From Deltaproteobacteria bacterium (GTDB lineage Bacteria > Desulfobacterota > JAFDIG01), in assembly GCA_019308145.1 (NCBI GenBank), contig JAFDIG010000084.1:1-8319 (forward strand): a DNA stretch of 8,319 nucleotides, in the 5' to 3' direction. The translations under genes were made by a program, and so were the position numbers. Each line of letters begins with the position of its first letter. Position 1 is the first letter of the stretch. Below, in pieces: positions 1 to 6,182 of the stretch. The notes beneath the pieces are model-generated. The model worked only from the letters and a program-made list of their open reading frames with translations. It had not been told where the DNA came from and made no database searches.

Positions 1-176
1 TGAGATGGAGAAAGCACCTTTCTATCTTTTTTATGTGGTGGAATATTAGTCGGGACAAAAATCACTTCAGAAAGTTCAAATTTTTCCCGAATCTCTTCCA
101 TTGTTCTTAAATGGCCAAAATGGACAGGATCAAATGTTCCACCAATAATACCAACACGAACCTCTCTATTCTTCAT
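1..176 (-). CDS. nadD: Nicotinate-nucleotide adenylyltransferase, N-terminal part (cut by window edge)
   Basis: This enzyme transfers AMP from ATP to nicotinate mononucleotide, giving deamido-NAD in cytoplasmic NAD synthesis. Only the first 58 codons are present; the gene runs off the left end. The protein begins MKNREVRVGIIGGTFDP. It shows the nucleotidyltransferase signature GGTFDPVHFGH at residues 12-22, whose HxGH (19-22) binds ATP phosphates, and the PPHKK segment at 46-50 typical of NadD. The ATG overlaps the proA stop as ATGA (173-176), so translation is probably coupled to proA. An AAGGA lies only one or two bases before the ATG, which is too close for a good independent ribosome site. 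The family assignment is firm; completeness cannot be judged here. Confidence 0.93.
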   Translation of the reverse strand, partial: MKNREVRVGIIGGTFDPVHFGHLRTMEEIREKFELSEVIFVPTNIPPHKKDRKVLSPS

Positions 177-1429
177 ATCCTTATTTGACCATTTCCTAAA
201 ACGATGAATTTAGTGGTTGTAAGATCGGCAAGTCCCATAGGGCCAAAAGCATGTAGTTTTGTTGTTGAAATGCCAATTTCCGCCCCTAAGCCAAACTGAT
301 AGCCGTCTGAAAATCTGGTTGAAGCATTTACTAAAACAGTTGAAGAATTTACCCTTGTTAAAAATGTCATTGCTTTATTATAATCTTTAGTAATGATGGA
401 TTCAGTATGAGAAGATCCATATTTCTCTATATGTTCAATCGCTTCATTTATATCAGCAACTACTTTGATTGACAAAATCAAATCAAGGTATTCTTGATAC
501 CAATCTTCTTCTTTTGCTTCTTTTATATGTGGCAAAAACTTTCGTGTTTTATCACATCCTCTTAACTCTACGCCTTCTTTTTCAAGGAGCCTGCCAACAA
601 AAGGAAGAAAATCTTTTGCAACATTTTCATGAACAAGTAAGGTTTCCATAGCATTGCATACACCAGGTCTTTGAACCTTAGCGTTTAGAGAGATTTCAGC
701 TGCCATATCAAGATCCGCATCTTCGTCAACATATATATGACAAACCCCTTTATAATGTTTTATCACAGGAATACGAGATTTCTCTACTACTGATCGAATT
801 AGTGACTCTCCTCCTCTTGGGATAATTAAATCTATATCCTCTTCTAAGGTTAACATCACATTAACTGCTTCTCTATCAACTATTGGAATTAGCGAAGCGG
901 CATTTGGGGGAAGACCGGCTTTTTCAAGCCCTTTAGCAATAAGTTTTATAAGAGCAATATTAGAATTTATTGCTTCTGATCCTCCTCTTAAGATTACCCC
1001 ATTGCCTGACTTTAAACATAAAGCTGATGCATCAATGGTAACATTAGGCCTTGATTCATATATTATACCTATTACTCCTAAAGGGATTCGCATCTTTCCA
1101 ACCAAAAGGCCGTTAGGACGTTTCCACATCTTGACAATCTCACCAACAGGATCAGGTAAAGCAACTATTTCATAAAGCCCTTTGCTCATCTGATTTATTA
1201 ACTTTTCCTCTATCCTCAACCTATCGAGCATGGCTAAAGATAAACCCGACTCCTTCCCTTTTTCTAAATCCTTTTTATTTTCTTTTATCAACCATTCTTT
1301 ATTATCAACAAGTTCCTGAGCAATATAGGTTAACGCCATATTCTTTTGATTTGTATCAGCTTTTGCAATAATATTTGATGCCTCTTTAACATCTTTTGCT
1401 ATCTTTTTGACTTCATTTTCTATATCCAT
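173..1429 (-). CDS. proA: Gamma-glutamyl phosphate reductase (glutamate-5-semialdehyde dehydrogenase)
   Basis: ProA reduces gamma-glutamyl phosphate with NADPH to glutamate-5-semialdehyde, the second step of proline synthesis from glutamate. The 418-residue length is normal for the family. Counting from the ATG, it shows PLGVIGIIYESRPNVT near 116-131, the IPRGGESLI segment near 203-211, and the catalytic cysteine in QRPGVCNAMETLLVH (Cys near 258). The C-terminal block GLGAEIGISTTKLHAFGPMGL is split here only by family expectation and reads intact. A GTG lies immediately before the ATG, at 1430-1432. GAGGAAAG sits upstream, 8 nt from the ATG and 5 nt from the GTG, so I prefer the ATG. The gene follows proB after about 20 nt and overlaps nadD by 4 nt. 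No frameshift or missing key residue is seen. Confidence 0.96.
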   Translation of the reverse strand: MDIENEVKKIAKDVKEASNIIAKADTNQKNMALTYIAQELVDNKEWLIKENKKDLEKGKESGLSLAMLDRLRIEEKLINQMSKGLYEIVALPDPVGEIVKMWKRPNGLLVGKMRIPLGVIGIIYESRPNVTIDASALCLKSGNGVILRGGSEAINSNIALIKLIAKGLEKAGLPPNAASLIPIVDREAVNVMLTLEEDIDLIIPRGGESLIRSVVEKSRIPVIKHYKGVCHIYVDEDADLDMAAEISLNAKVQRPGVCNAMETLLVHENVAKDFLPFVGRLLEKEGVELRGCDKTRKFLPHIKEAKEEDWYQEYLDLILSIKVVADINEAIEHIEKYGSSHTESIITKDYNKAMTFLTRVNSSTVLVNASTRFSDGYQFGLGAEIGISTTKLHAFGPMGLADLTTTKFIVLGNGQIRI

Positions 1430-1449
1430 CACTCTTTCCTCATAAAATT

Positions 1450-2583
1450 TTAAAGAATCACTAAATCATCTCTGTGAATAATCTCATCATAATATTTAAA
1501 TCCTAATATATTTATAATATCTTTTGTTTTTACACCCTTTATCTTTTGTATTTCATCCTTGCTATAAAGTGCTAAACCTCTTGCGAACTCTTTTCCATCT
1601 GGTCCAATACAGGAGATTAAGTCCCCTCTTTTAAAATTTCCTTTTACATCTACAACACCAGAAGGTAATAAACTTTTCCCGTTATTGCATATTGCATTTT
1701 TTGCTCCCTCATCTACTATTACTTCTCCACAGGGTTTAAGAGCATAGGCAATCCAATGTTTTCTTGAGGGTAGTGCTTCTTTTTCTGGCAAGAAAAGGGT
1801 CCCTATCTCTTCGCCATCAATTATTCTTAATATTACATCATGAATATAACCACTTGCTACAATAGTAGGTATACCGTAATGGGCAGCTTTTTTAGCTGCT
1901 TTTAACTTTGTATATATTCCACCTCTTCCTAATCCCTCTTTAGTTCTTTTATCAATTTTTTCAAGATATTTATCAACCTTGCTAACAACTGATATAAGGG
2001 ATGCGTTAGAATCTTTTTTGGGATCAGTTTCATACAGTCCTTCAACATCTGAAAGGATAAGAAGGAGTTCTGCATCCACTAAATTTGTTATGAGTGCTGA
2101 AAGATTATCATTATCTCCGAATTTTATTTCCTCTACCACAACAGAATCGTTTTCATTAATAATAGGTATAATATTATATGAGAGAAGAGTCTTTAAGGTA
2201 TTCCTTGCATGTATAAACCTATCACGATTTGCTAAATCATTATGTGTAAGTAAAACTTGCGCTACCTTTTGATTATAATGGGAGAAAAATTCTTCATATA
2301 TGTGCATAAGATGACTCTGTCCGGCAGCAGCAGCAGCTTGTTGTTCTGGGATTGTTCTTGGACGAATCTTTAATCCCATCTTACGCATACCAGCAGCTAT
2401 AGCACCTGAAGTTACGAGAATCACTTCTTTTTCTTTTTCTATTAATGAGGATATCTGTCTGGTGATAGATGCAAATGCTTCTAAATTCAAACCAGAAGAG
2501 GGCGAAGCTAAAACCCTGCTTCCTACTTTTATTATTATCCTTTTGATATCTTTTAGATTTTTTCTCTCAAATGAACGATTCAT
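1450..2583 (-). CDS. proB: Glutamate 5-kinase with C-terminal PUA domain
   Basis: ProB phosphorylates the gamma-carboxyl of glutamate with ATP, the committed and normally proline-inhibited step of proline synthesis. The 377 residues contain an amino-acid-kinase domain (about 14-265). Visible motifs are IIIKVGSRVLA (16-26), VTSGAIAAGM (57-66), INENDSV (142-148), FGDNDNLSA (155-163) and SDVEGLY (178-184). The usual GTGGMxTK loop reads GRGGIYTKLKAA (219-230), a mild variant. A PUA domain follows (about 280-360), with GVVDVKGNFKRGDLI. The start overlaps the end of obgE by 17 nt. The stretch before the ATG is nearly all A with no clear Shine-Dalgarno site, so coupling to obgE translation is likely. 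No other ATG lies ahead of the kinase core, so the start is reasonable. Confidence 0.95.
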   Translation of the reverse strand: MNRSFERKNLKDIKRIIIKVGSRVLASPSSGLNLEAFASITRQISSLIEKEKEVILVTSGAIAAGMRKMGLKIRPRTIPEQQAAAAAGQSHLMHIYEEFFSHYNQKVAQVLLTHNDLANRDRFIHARNTLKTLLSYNIIPIINENDSVVVEEIKFGDNDNLSALITNLVDAELLLILSDVEGLYETDPKKDSNASLISVVSKVDKYLEKIDKRTKEGLGRGGIYTKLKAAKKAAHYGIPTIVASGYIHDVILRIIDGEEIGTLFLPEKEALPSRKHWIAYALKPCGEVIVDEGAKNAICNNGKSLLPSGVVDVKGNFKRGDLISCIGPDGKEFARGLALYSKDEIQKIKGVKTKDIINILGFKYYDEIIHRDDLVIL

Positions 2584-3598
2584 TTCTTTTTTTTAACTTA
2601 AAAGATGATATTCTATTTGTTAATTCTTTTAAAAGCAATGGTATTCCTTCACCTGTTATAGCAGATATAGGGAAAACATCTATATCTATCCCCTTAAATC
2701 TTTCTTTTACATCTTTTAATCTTTGTTTTGCATAAGGTAAATCAATTTTGTTTAATACAACTATTTGAGGTTTTAAGCCAACTTCTTTTTTATAATTAGA
2801 AAGTTCTTGATTTATTATATTGAAATCTGAGATCGGGTCTCGTGGAGGGGGAGCAGCAAGATCAATTATATGTAAAAGAAAGGAAGTCCTTTCAATGTGC
2901 CGTAAAAAATTAAGCCCTAAACCTTTTCCTTTGTGTGCATCTTTTACAATACCAGGTATGTCAGCAATTACAAATATGTTATCATCATCAAGATTTGCTA
3001 CCCCGAGACTGGGAGTAAGAGTTGTGAAAGGATAATCTCCGATTTTTGGATGAGCTGAAGAAATCCTTGAAATAAAAGTAGATTTTCCGACATTAGGGAG
3101 TCCTATAATCCCTATATCTGCAATAAGCTTGATCTCTAAGTTAAGCCATCTTTCCTCACCAGGTTTTCCTGTTTCCTTTATTCTGGGAGCTTTTCTAACA
3201 GAAGTAGCAAAAGAAGCATTTCCTCGGCCGCCACGTCCACCTTTAGCAACAACTATTTCTTGGGAATGGAAAATAAGATCAGCCAAAATATCGCCAGTAG
3301 CATTATCTGTCACAACAGTCCCTACTGGCACATGAATCACTAAATCTTCCCCTTTTTTTCCTGTTTGATTTTTTCCTTTTCCTGGCTGACCATTTTTTGC
3401 TTTAAAATGTTGTTTAAACTTAAAATCGTAAAGAGTTTCTTTTTGCTTGTCAGCTCTAATTAAAACATTTCCTCCATCTCCTCCGTTGCCCCCATCTGGG
3501 CCACCACGTGGTCTGAATCTCTCCCTTAAAAAGCTTATGCAACCATCCCCTCCTTTGCCTCCTTTCACAAAAATACGTGCTTTATCCACAAATTTCAT
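2567..3598 (-). CDS. obgE: Obg/CgtA-family GTPase, ribosome assembly
   Basis: Obg is an essential GTPase that binds the 50S precursor and links ribosome maturation to the (p)ppGpp and nucleotide state. The 343 residues hold the glycine-rich Obg domain (1-158, with KGGKGGDGCISFLRE and repeated GGxGG turns) and a G domain (159-330). The G motifs are intact: G1 GLPNVGKS (166-173), switch threonines TT (192-193), G3 DIPG (213-216), G4 NKID (283-286) and G5 SAITGEG (312-318). The optional C-terminal OCT domain of Firmicutes Obg is absent, as in many Gram-negatives. The sequence before the ATG has no good Shine-Dalgarno site, unlike rplU and rpmA upstream. The position after rplU-rpmA is the classic arrangement and fits its role on the large subunit. 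Confidence 0.97.
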   Translation of the reverse strand: MKFVDKARIFVKGGKGGDGCISFLRERFRPRGGPDGGNGGDGGNVLIRADKQKETLYDFKFKQHFKAKNGQPGKGKNQTGKKGEDLVIHVPVGTVVTDNATGDILADLIFHSQEIVVAKGGRGGRGNASFATSVRKAPRIKETGKPGEERWLNLEIKLIADIGIIGLPNVGKSTFISRISSAHPKIGDYPFTTLTPSLGVANLDDDNIFVIADIPGIVKDAHKGKGLGLNFLRHIERTSFLLHIIDLAAPPPRDPISDFNIINQELSNYKKEVGLKPQIVVLNKIDLPYAKQRLKDVKERFKGIDIDVFPISAITGEGIPLLLKELTNRISSFKLKKRNESFI

Positions 3599-3640
3599 AA
3601 AAGGGTAATTAGCCTATTTTCCATTTTAGGGTAAACTAAT

Positions 3641-3898
3641 TTACTGAAGAGGATAAACACTAACTTGTTTACGAGTTTTATCCTTTCTCTCAAACTTTAT
3701 TATCCCATCTATTTTAGCAAAAAGAGTGTGGTCCTTACCTATTCCAACATTTTTACCAGGATGAATTTTAGTTCCCCTTTGCCTTATTAAAATATTACCA
3801 GCACGAGCAAACTGTCCGCCAAATTTCTTTACTCCAAGCCGTTGCCCTATGCTGTCTCTACCATTACGGGAACTTCCTCCTGCCTTTTTATGAGCCAT
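3641..3898 (-). CDS. rpmA: 50S ribosomal protein L27
   Basis: L27 is a large-subunit protein whose N-terminal tail reaches the peptidyl-transferase centre. The 85-residue protein opens with MAHKKAGGSSRNGRDS and contains RLGVKKFGGQFARAG and RGTKIHPGKNVGIG, diagnostic of the family. It lacks the cleavable N-terminal extension seen in Firmicutes, and no gene for the processing protease Prp sits between rplU and rpmA. Both points argue against a Firmicutes origin. GGAGG lies 6 nt ahead of the ATG. The gene follows rplU after 76 nt with no apparent terminator and precedes obgE by 42 nt. Confidence 0.98.
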   Translation of the reverse strand: MAHKKAGGSSRNGRDSIGQRLGVKKFGGQFARAGNILIRQRGTKIHPGKNVGIGKDHTLFAKIDGIIKFERKDKTRKQVSVYPLQ

Positions 3899-3974
3899 TT
3901 TTATCCTCCATTGATTACTTATTTTAGCCTCTAAAGTGAGCCTATATAAAAGGAAAAGCTTTTTTTAACATTAC

Positions 3975-4313
3975 TTATTTTTCTAGCTCTTCCAATTTTT
4001 GATTAGAAATTATCTCATCTATCATTACTTTAGTAAAGAGCTGCCTATGGCCTCTTTTCCTTCTGTAATTTTTCCTTCTTTTTTTCTTAAAAACTATGAT
4101 CTTTCTATTTTTCCCTTGCTCTATGATATGACCTGAAACCTTAACATCTGGGATAAATGGATTGCCAACCCTTATCCCTTTTTCATCATGGACTAATAAT
4201 ACCTCTTCAAAGTTTACTGACTCTCCAATATCCCCTTTAATTTTTTCAATTTTGATAAAATCCCCCTTTGAAACCTTTAGCTGTTTTCCACCTGTTTTTA
4301 TAACTGCGTACAT
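3975..4313 (-). CDS. rplU: 50S ribosomal protein L21
   Basis: L21 is a 23S-rRNA-binding assembly protein of the large subunit. The 112-residue product starts MYAVIKTGGKQLKVSKGD, has the central EEVLLVHDEKGIRVGNPF segment, and carries the basic RNA-binding tail KKKRRKNYRRKRGHRQ followed by LFTKVMIDEI. The family often reads GHRQPYTKVKI at that point. A good ribosome site, AAGGAG, lies about 7 nt before the ATG. This is the first gene of the minus-strand operon and is preceded by a long structured leader, so autoregulation by L21 or another operon product is plausible though not shown. Confidence 0.97.
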   Translation of the reverse strand: MYAVIKTGGKQLKVSKGDFIKIEKIKGDIGESVNFEEVLLVHDEKGIRVGNPFIPDVKVSGHIIEQGKNRKIIVFKKKRRKNYRRKRGHRQLFTKVMIDEIISNQKLEELEK

Positions 4314-4500
4314 CTCTATCTCCTTAAATAATTAATTAGCACTGAATAATGAAGTGCGAAGAACAAATCAAAACCAAAAATATTTCTTATTACGCCGTAG
4401 GCCCTATAGTTTTATACCCGACCATTTAGCTTTTGTTTTAGGCTGATAGAGTCAGCCTAAACGTAATTAGTTAGTCCATTTTTTGATTGGTAACTAATTA
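4314..4500 (-). promoter_or_regulatory. Structured 5' leader of the rplU operon (candidate ribosomal-protein leader RNA)
   Basis: This is the untranslated stretch between the putative promoter and rplU. Read on the minus strand, it has three inverted repeats. Hairpin 1 is TAATTAGTTA with TAACTAATTA (arms 4491-4500 and 4464-4473, perfect 10 bp, 17-nt loop) and begins at about the predicted transcription start. Hairpin 2 is TTTAGGCTGA with TCAGCCTAAA (4452-4461 and 4437-4446, perfect 10 bp, 5-nt loop). Hairpin 3 is GCACT with AGTGC (4353-4357 and 4339-4343), just ahead of the Shine-Dalgarno site. Between hairpins 2 and 3 lies a G/C-rich island (about 4393-4424) in otherwise AT-rich sequence. 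None of the hairpins has a following U-run, so they are not plain terminators. I do not recognise a catalogued riboswitch; a regulatory role is inferred. Confidence 0.5.
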
Positions 4501-4514
4501 CATAATATTATAAT
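4483..4514 (+). promoter_or_regulatory. Candidate promoter for the RCK-USP/antiporter operon
   Basis: On the plus strand TTGATT (4483-4488) is followed after 17 nt by TATTAT (4506-4511). Alternatively TTGGTA (4487-4492) is followed after 16 nt by TATAAT (4509-4514). The -10 region coincides with that of the opposing rplU promoter, so the two polymerases would compete for the same segment. The -35 also lies inside hairpin 1 of the rplU leader. A start here gives a 5' leader of about 160 nt. AT-rich DNA yields chance matches, hence moderate confidence. Confidence 0.45.
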
Positions 4515-4540
4515 TTAAAATTATTTCAAAAAAAAGTCAA
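4507..4540 (-). promoter_or_regulatory. Probable sigma-70-type promoter of the rplU-nadD operon
   Basis: On the minus strand TTGACT (4535-4540) is an almost perfect -35 box. The -10 is ambiguous. TAAATT at 4512-4517 gives a 17-nt spacer, while the better TATAAT at 4507-4512 gives 22 nt. A third choice pairs an internal TTGAAA with TATTAT at 4502-4507. Any of these starts transcription at about 4495-4505, giving a leader near 190 nt. No other promoter of comparable quality was noticed between here and nadD, though I did not search every coding region systematically. Confidence 0.6.
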
Positions 4541-4546
4541 GAATTC

Positions 4547-4556
4547 TTCTTAAGAA
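4547..4556. repeat. Perfect 10-bp palindrome TTCTTAAGAA
   Basis: This self-complementary site lies just upstream of the rplU -35 box and downstream of the plus-strand -10. The position would suit a dimeric regulator acting on both promoters, but a 10-bp AT-rich palindrome can occur by chance. No regulator family is recognised. Confidence 0.3.
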
Positions 4557-4579
4557 AAGTAGGGAATGTTTAGTTAGAA

Positions 4580-4616
4580 GGAGCTTACATTGGGTGCAGT
4601 TATATTTTTTAGCTCC
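4580..4616 (+). promoter_or_regulatory. Leader hairpin masking an unassigned Shine-Dalgarno site
   Basis: GGAGCT (4580-4585) and AGCTCC (4611-4616) are perfect complements with a 25-nt loop. The 5' arm contains most of AAGGAG (4578-4583), the strongest ribosome-binding sequence in the leader, and no conventional gene uses it. Folding would hide that site. The stem is only 6 bp, so the fold is a hypothesis. Confidence 0.3.
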
Positions 4617-4685
4617 AAAATCATTTATCATATTGTTGGTAAAAATTTTTTTATATTTAAAAGATTTTTTAAGGCAAATTCATGA
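4590..4685 (+). CDS. Possible 31-codon upstream ORF (leader peptide) ahead of the RCK-USP gene
   Basis: A TTG start lies 6 nt after AAGGAG and opens 31 codons, beginning MGAVIFFSS and ending FKANS. The TGA stop (4683-4685) overlaps the ATG of the next gene as ATGA, the usual geometry of translational coupling. Other readings exist. A GTG at 4594 opens a 32-codon hydrophobic frame (MQLYFLAPK..., stop 4690-4692) that also overlaps the downstream start, but its spacing to the ribosome site is 10 nt. The region is poor in G+C and rich in TTT codons, so coding cannot be judged from composition. No homology is recognised. It could equally be untranslated leader. Confidence 0.25.
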   Translation: MGAVIFFSSKIIYHIVGKNFFIFKRFFKANS

Positions 4686-6181
4686 TAAATAAAGCTTGCC
4701 TACTTTTATCTTATCATTTAATATTAATTTTCATGAGCGAGAAGAAGATAAAAATCATAATAGTAGGTTTAGGCAAAACTGCCATTTATCTTATAAAAAG
4801 ACTTCTTCCTAATTGGGAGATAACAGCTATAGATAAAAATAGAGAAAGATTAAATGAAGCTCGTAAACTTGGTGTAAAGGTTATAGAAGGTGATGCGACA
4901 AGTGATCTTATTTTAAGGGAAGCTGGTGTAGAGCATGTTAGTTTTCTATTAGCTTTGACAAATGATGATGAGATTAACCTTGAAATATCACGATTAGCTA
5001 AAAAGAATCATAAAGTCCGAGAAGTTATTGCCTTGGCAAGTGCTGAAGAAAGTTTAGATAGGTTTGATAATATAGGTGTAAAAGTATTGCTTAAAACAGC
5101 ACTTTTAGCTTCGCATATTGGGAATTTGATCGAAAAACATAAGATTTCTGCAACTTGTATTGGTTGGGGAATGGGAGAGATCCAGGAGTTAACAATACTC
5201 CCAGGTTCAAAGGTAAAAGGAAAAAGGTTAAGAGAAATAAAACCAACAGATTGGCTTATTGGTGCAATTTATAGAGGAACACAGTTTATTATTCCTCATG
5301 GGAATACCATCCTTAAAGAAAACGACAAGGTGCTCCTTATAGGTGATCCAAAGGTGCTTTCTGATGTTGCAGTTATGTTGAGCATAGGTGAGTCTAATTT
5401 CCCCTTACAGTTTGGCTCAAGGATTTTGATACCCTTATTTAACTCTTATGAAATGAAAAGTATAATTGAAGAAGGTATTTATATCTCTCTTAACTCCTCA
5501 TCTCAAGGGATTGATTTTTTACCAGTAGTATATAAGGAAAGATATTCAAAAGATATTATATTGTGGGCAAAGGAGAGATGTGAGAAGGATAATATATCCT
5601 GCCACTTTTTTGACAAAGTTGATAATATATTAAAAGGTCTTGCTAATATATTTAATCAACAAGGCTATGGCCTTTTATTGCTTCCTCAAGAACCATTCAG
5701 ATTGAGAAATGTTATAGGAGTGCATACTTTAAGTTTTAATATAATGAAGATTGCCTCATGTCCTGTTTTGATGTCAAGATCAACTTACCCTTATAAAAGG
5801 ATACTTGTTCCGTTTAACGACTCTTTTGCATCAGAAAAGGCATTGGAACTTGCTATTGATATATCAACTAAAACTAATGGAACGATTTCAGTAGCAGTTG
5901 TAAAATCTCCTGAATATATAAGTGGTAAAGATACCACTCAAGAGTTAAGAAATTCCATAGAAAGATTAAAAGGAATAGGGGATATCTATAGAAAAGAAAT
6001 AAAAGAAATCCCCCTTGTTGGTAATCCTGTAAAAGAGATATTAAAGATAAATTCTTCTTTTGATCTTATGATTGTTGGACAAACAAGAGTGAGGCAGTCT
6101 TCCATTTTTAAACCTGATATTGGACAGTATCTTTTACATAAAAGTTCTTGTTCTGTCATGATTCTAACAAGAGAAGGATGA
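4682..6181 (+). CDS. TrkA/RCK NAD-binding protein fused to two tandem UspA-like domains (cation-transport regulator)
   Basis: This soluble 499-residue protein probably gates the antiporter encoded next. An RCK_N Rossmann domain (about 22-150) has IIIVGLGKTA (25-34, GxG dinucleotide loop), acidic Asp51 ending strand 2 and GDAT (70-73). An RCK_C domain (about 155-235) contains ILPGSKVKGKRLREI and ENDKVLLIG. Two UspA-like modules follow. The first (about 246-366) starts SRILIPLFNS and is divergent. The second (about 371-496) starts YKRILVPFNDSFASEKAL and ends CSVMIL. In the second, the ATP loop GxxG...G(S/T) is degraded (GQTR, later GQ), so ATP binding is doubtful. AAGG lies 7 nt before ATG 4682. 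A second start, Met18 at 4733 (MSEKKIKIIIVGLG), fits family N-termini better but has no ribosome site; the 17 extra residues are hydrophobic. The stop is one base before the antiporter gene. Confidence 0.85.
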   Translation: MINKACLLLSYHLILIFMSEKKIKIIIVGLGKTAIYLIKRLLPNWEITAIDKNRERLNEARKLGVKVIEGDATSDLILREAGVEHVSFLLALTNDDEINLEISRLAKKNHKVREVIALASAEESLDRFDNIGVKVLLKTALLASHIGNLIEKHKISATCIGWGMGEIQELTILPGSKVKGKRLREIKPTDWLIGAIYRGTQFIIPHGNTILKENDKVLLIGDPKVLSDVAVMLSIGESNFPLQFGSRILIPLFNSYEMKSIIEEGIYISLNSSSQGIDFLPVVYKERYSKDIILWAKERCEKDNISCHFFDKVDNILKGLANIFNQQGYGLLLLPQEPFRLRNVIGVHTLSFNIMKIASCPVLMSRSTYPYKRILVPFNDSFASEKALELAIDISTKTNGTISVAVVKSPEYISGKDTTQELRNSIERLKGIGDIYRKEIKEIPLVGNPVKEILKINSSFDLMIVGQTRVRQSSIFKPDIGQYLLHKSSCSVMILTREG

Positions 6182-6182
6182 G

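Noticed and set aside
469..3335. Several short plus-strand open frames opposite proA, proB and obgE (469-651, 1979-2272, 2820-3035, 3129-3335)
   Set aside because: All lie inside well-supported minus-strand genes, and their products show no family features.
3599..3640. Direct repeat AGGGTAA in the rpmA-obgE gap, and an imperfect GTAATTAG/CTAATTTAC pairing
   Set aside because: Short, imperfect and AT-rich; consistent with chance.
3899..3974. Possible internal promoter or terminator in the rplU-rpmA gap (AAAAGCTTTT palindrome)
   Set aside because: No loop, no G/C stem and no paired -35/-10; the two ribosomal genes are almost always co-transcribed.
4437..4461. Hairpin 2 of the rplU leader as an intrinsic terminator
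   Set aside because: No T-run follows on either strand, so it is described as part of the leader structure instead.
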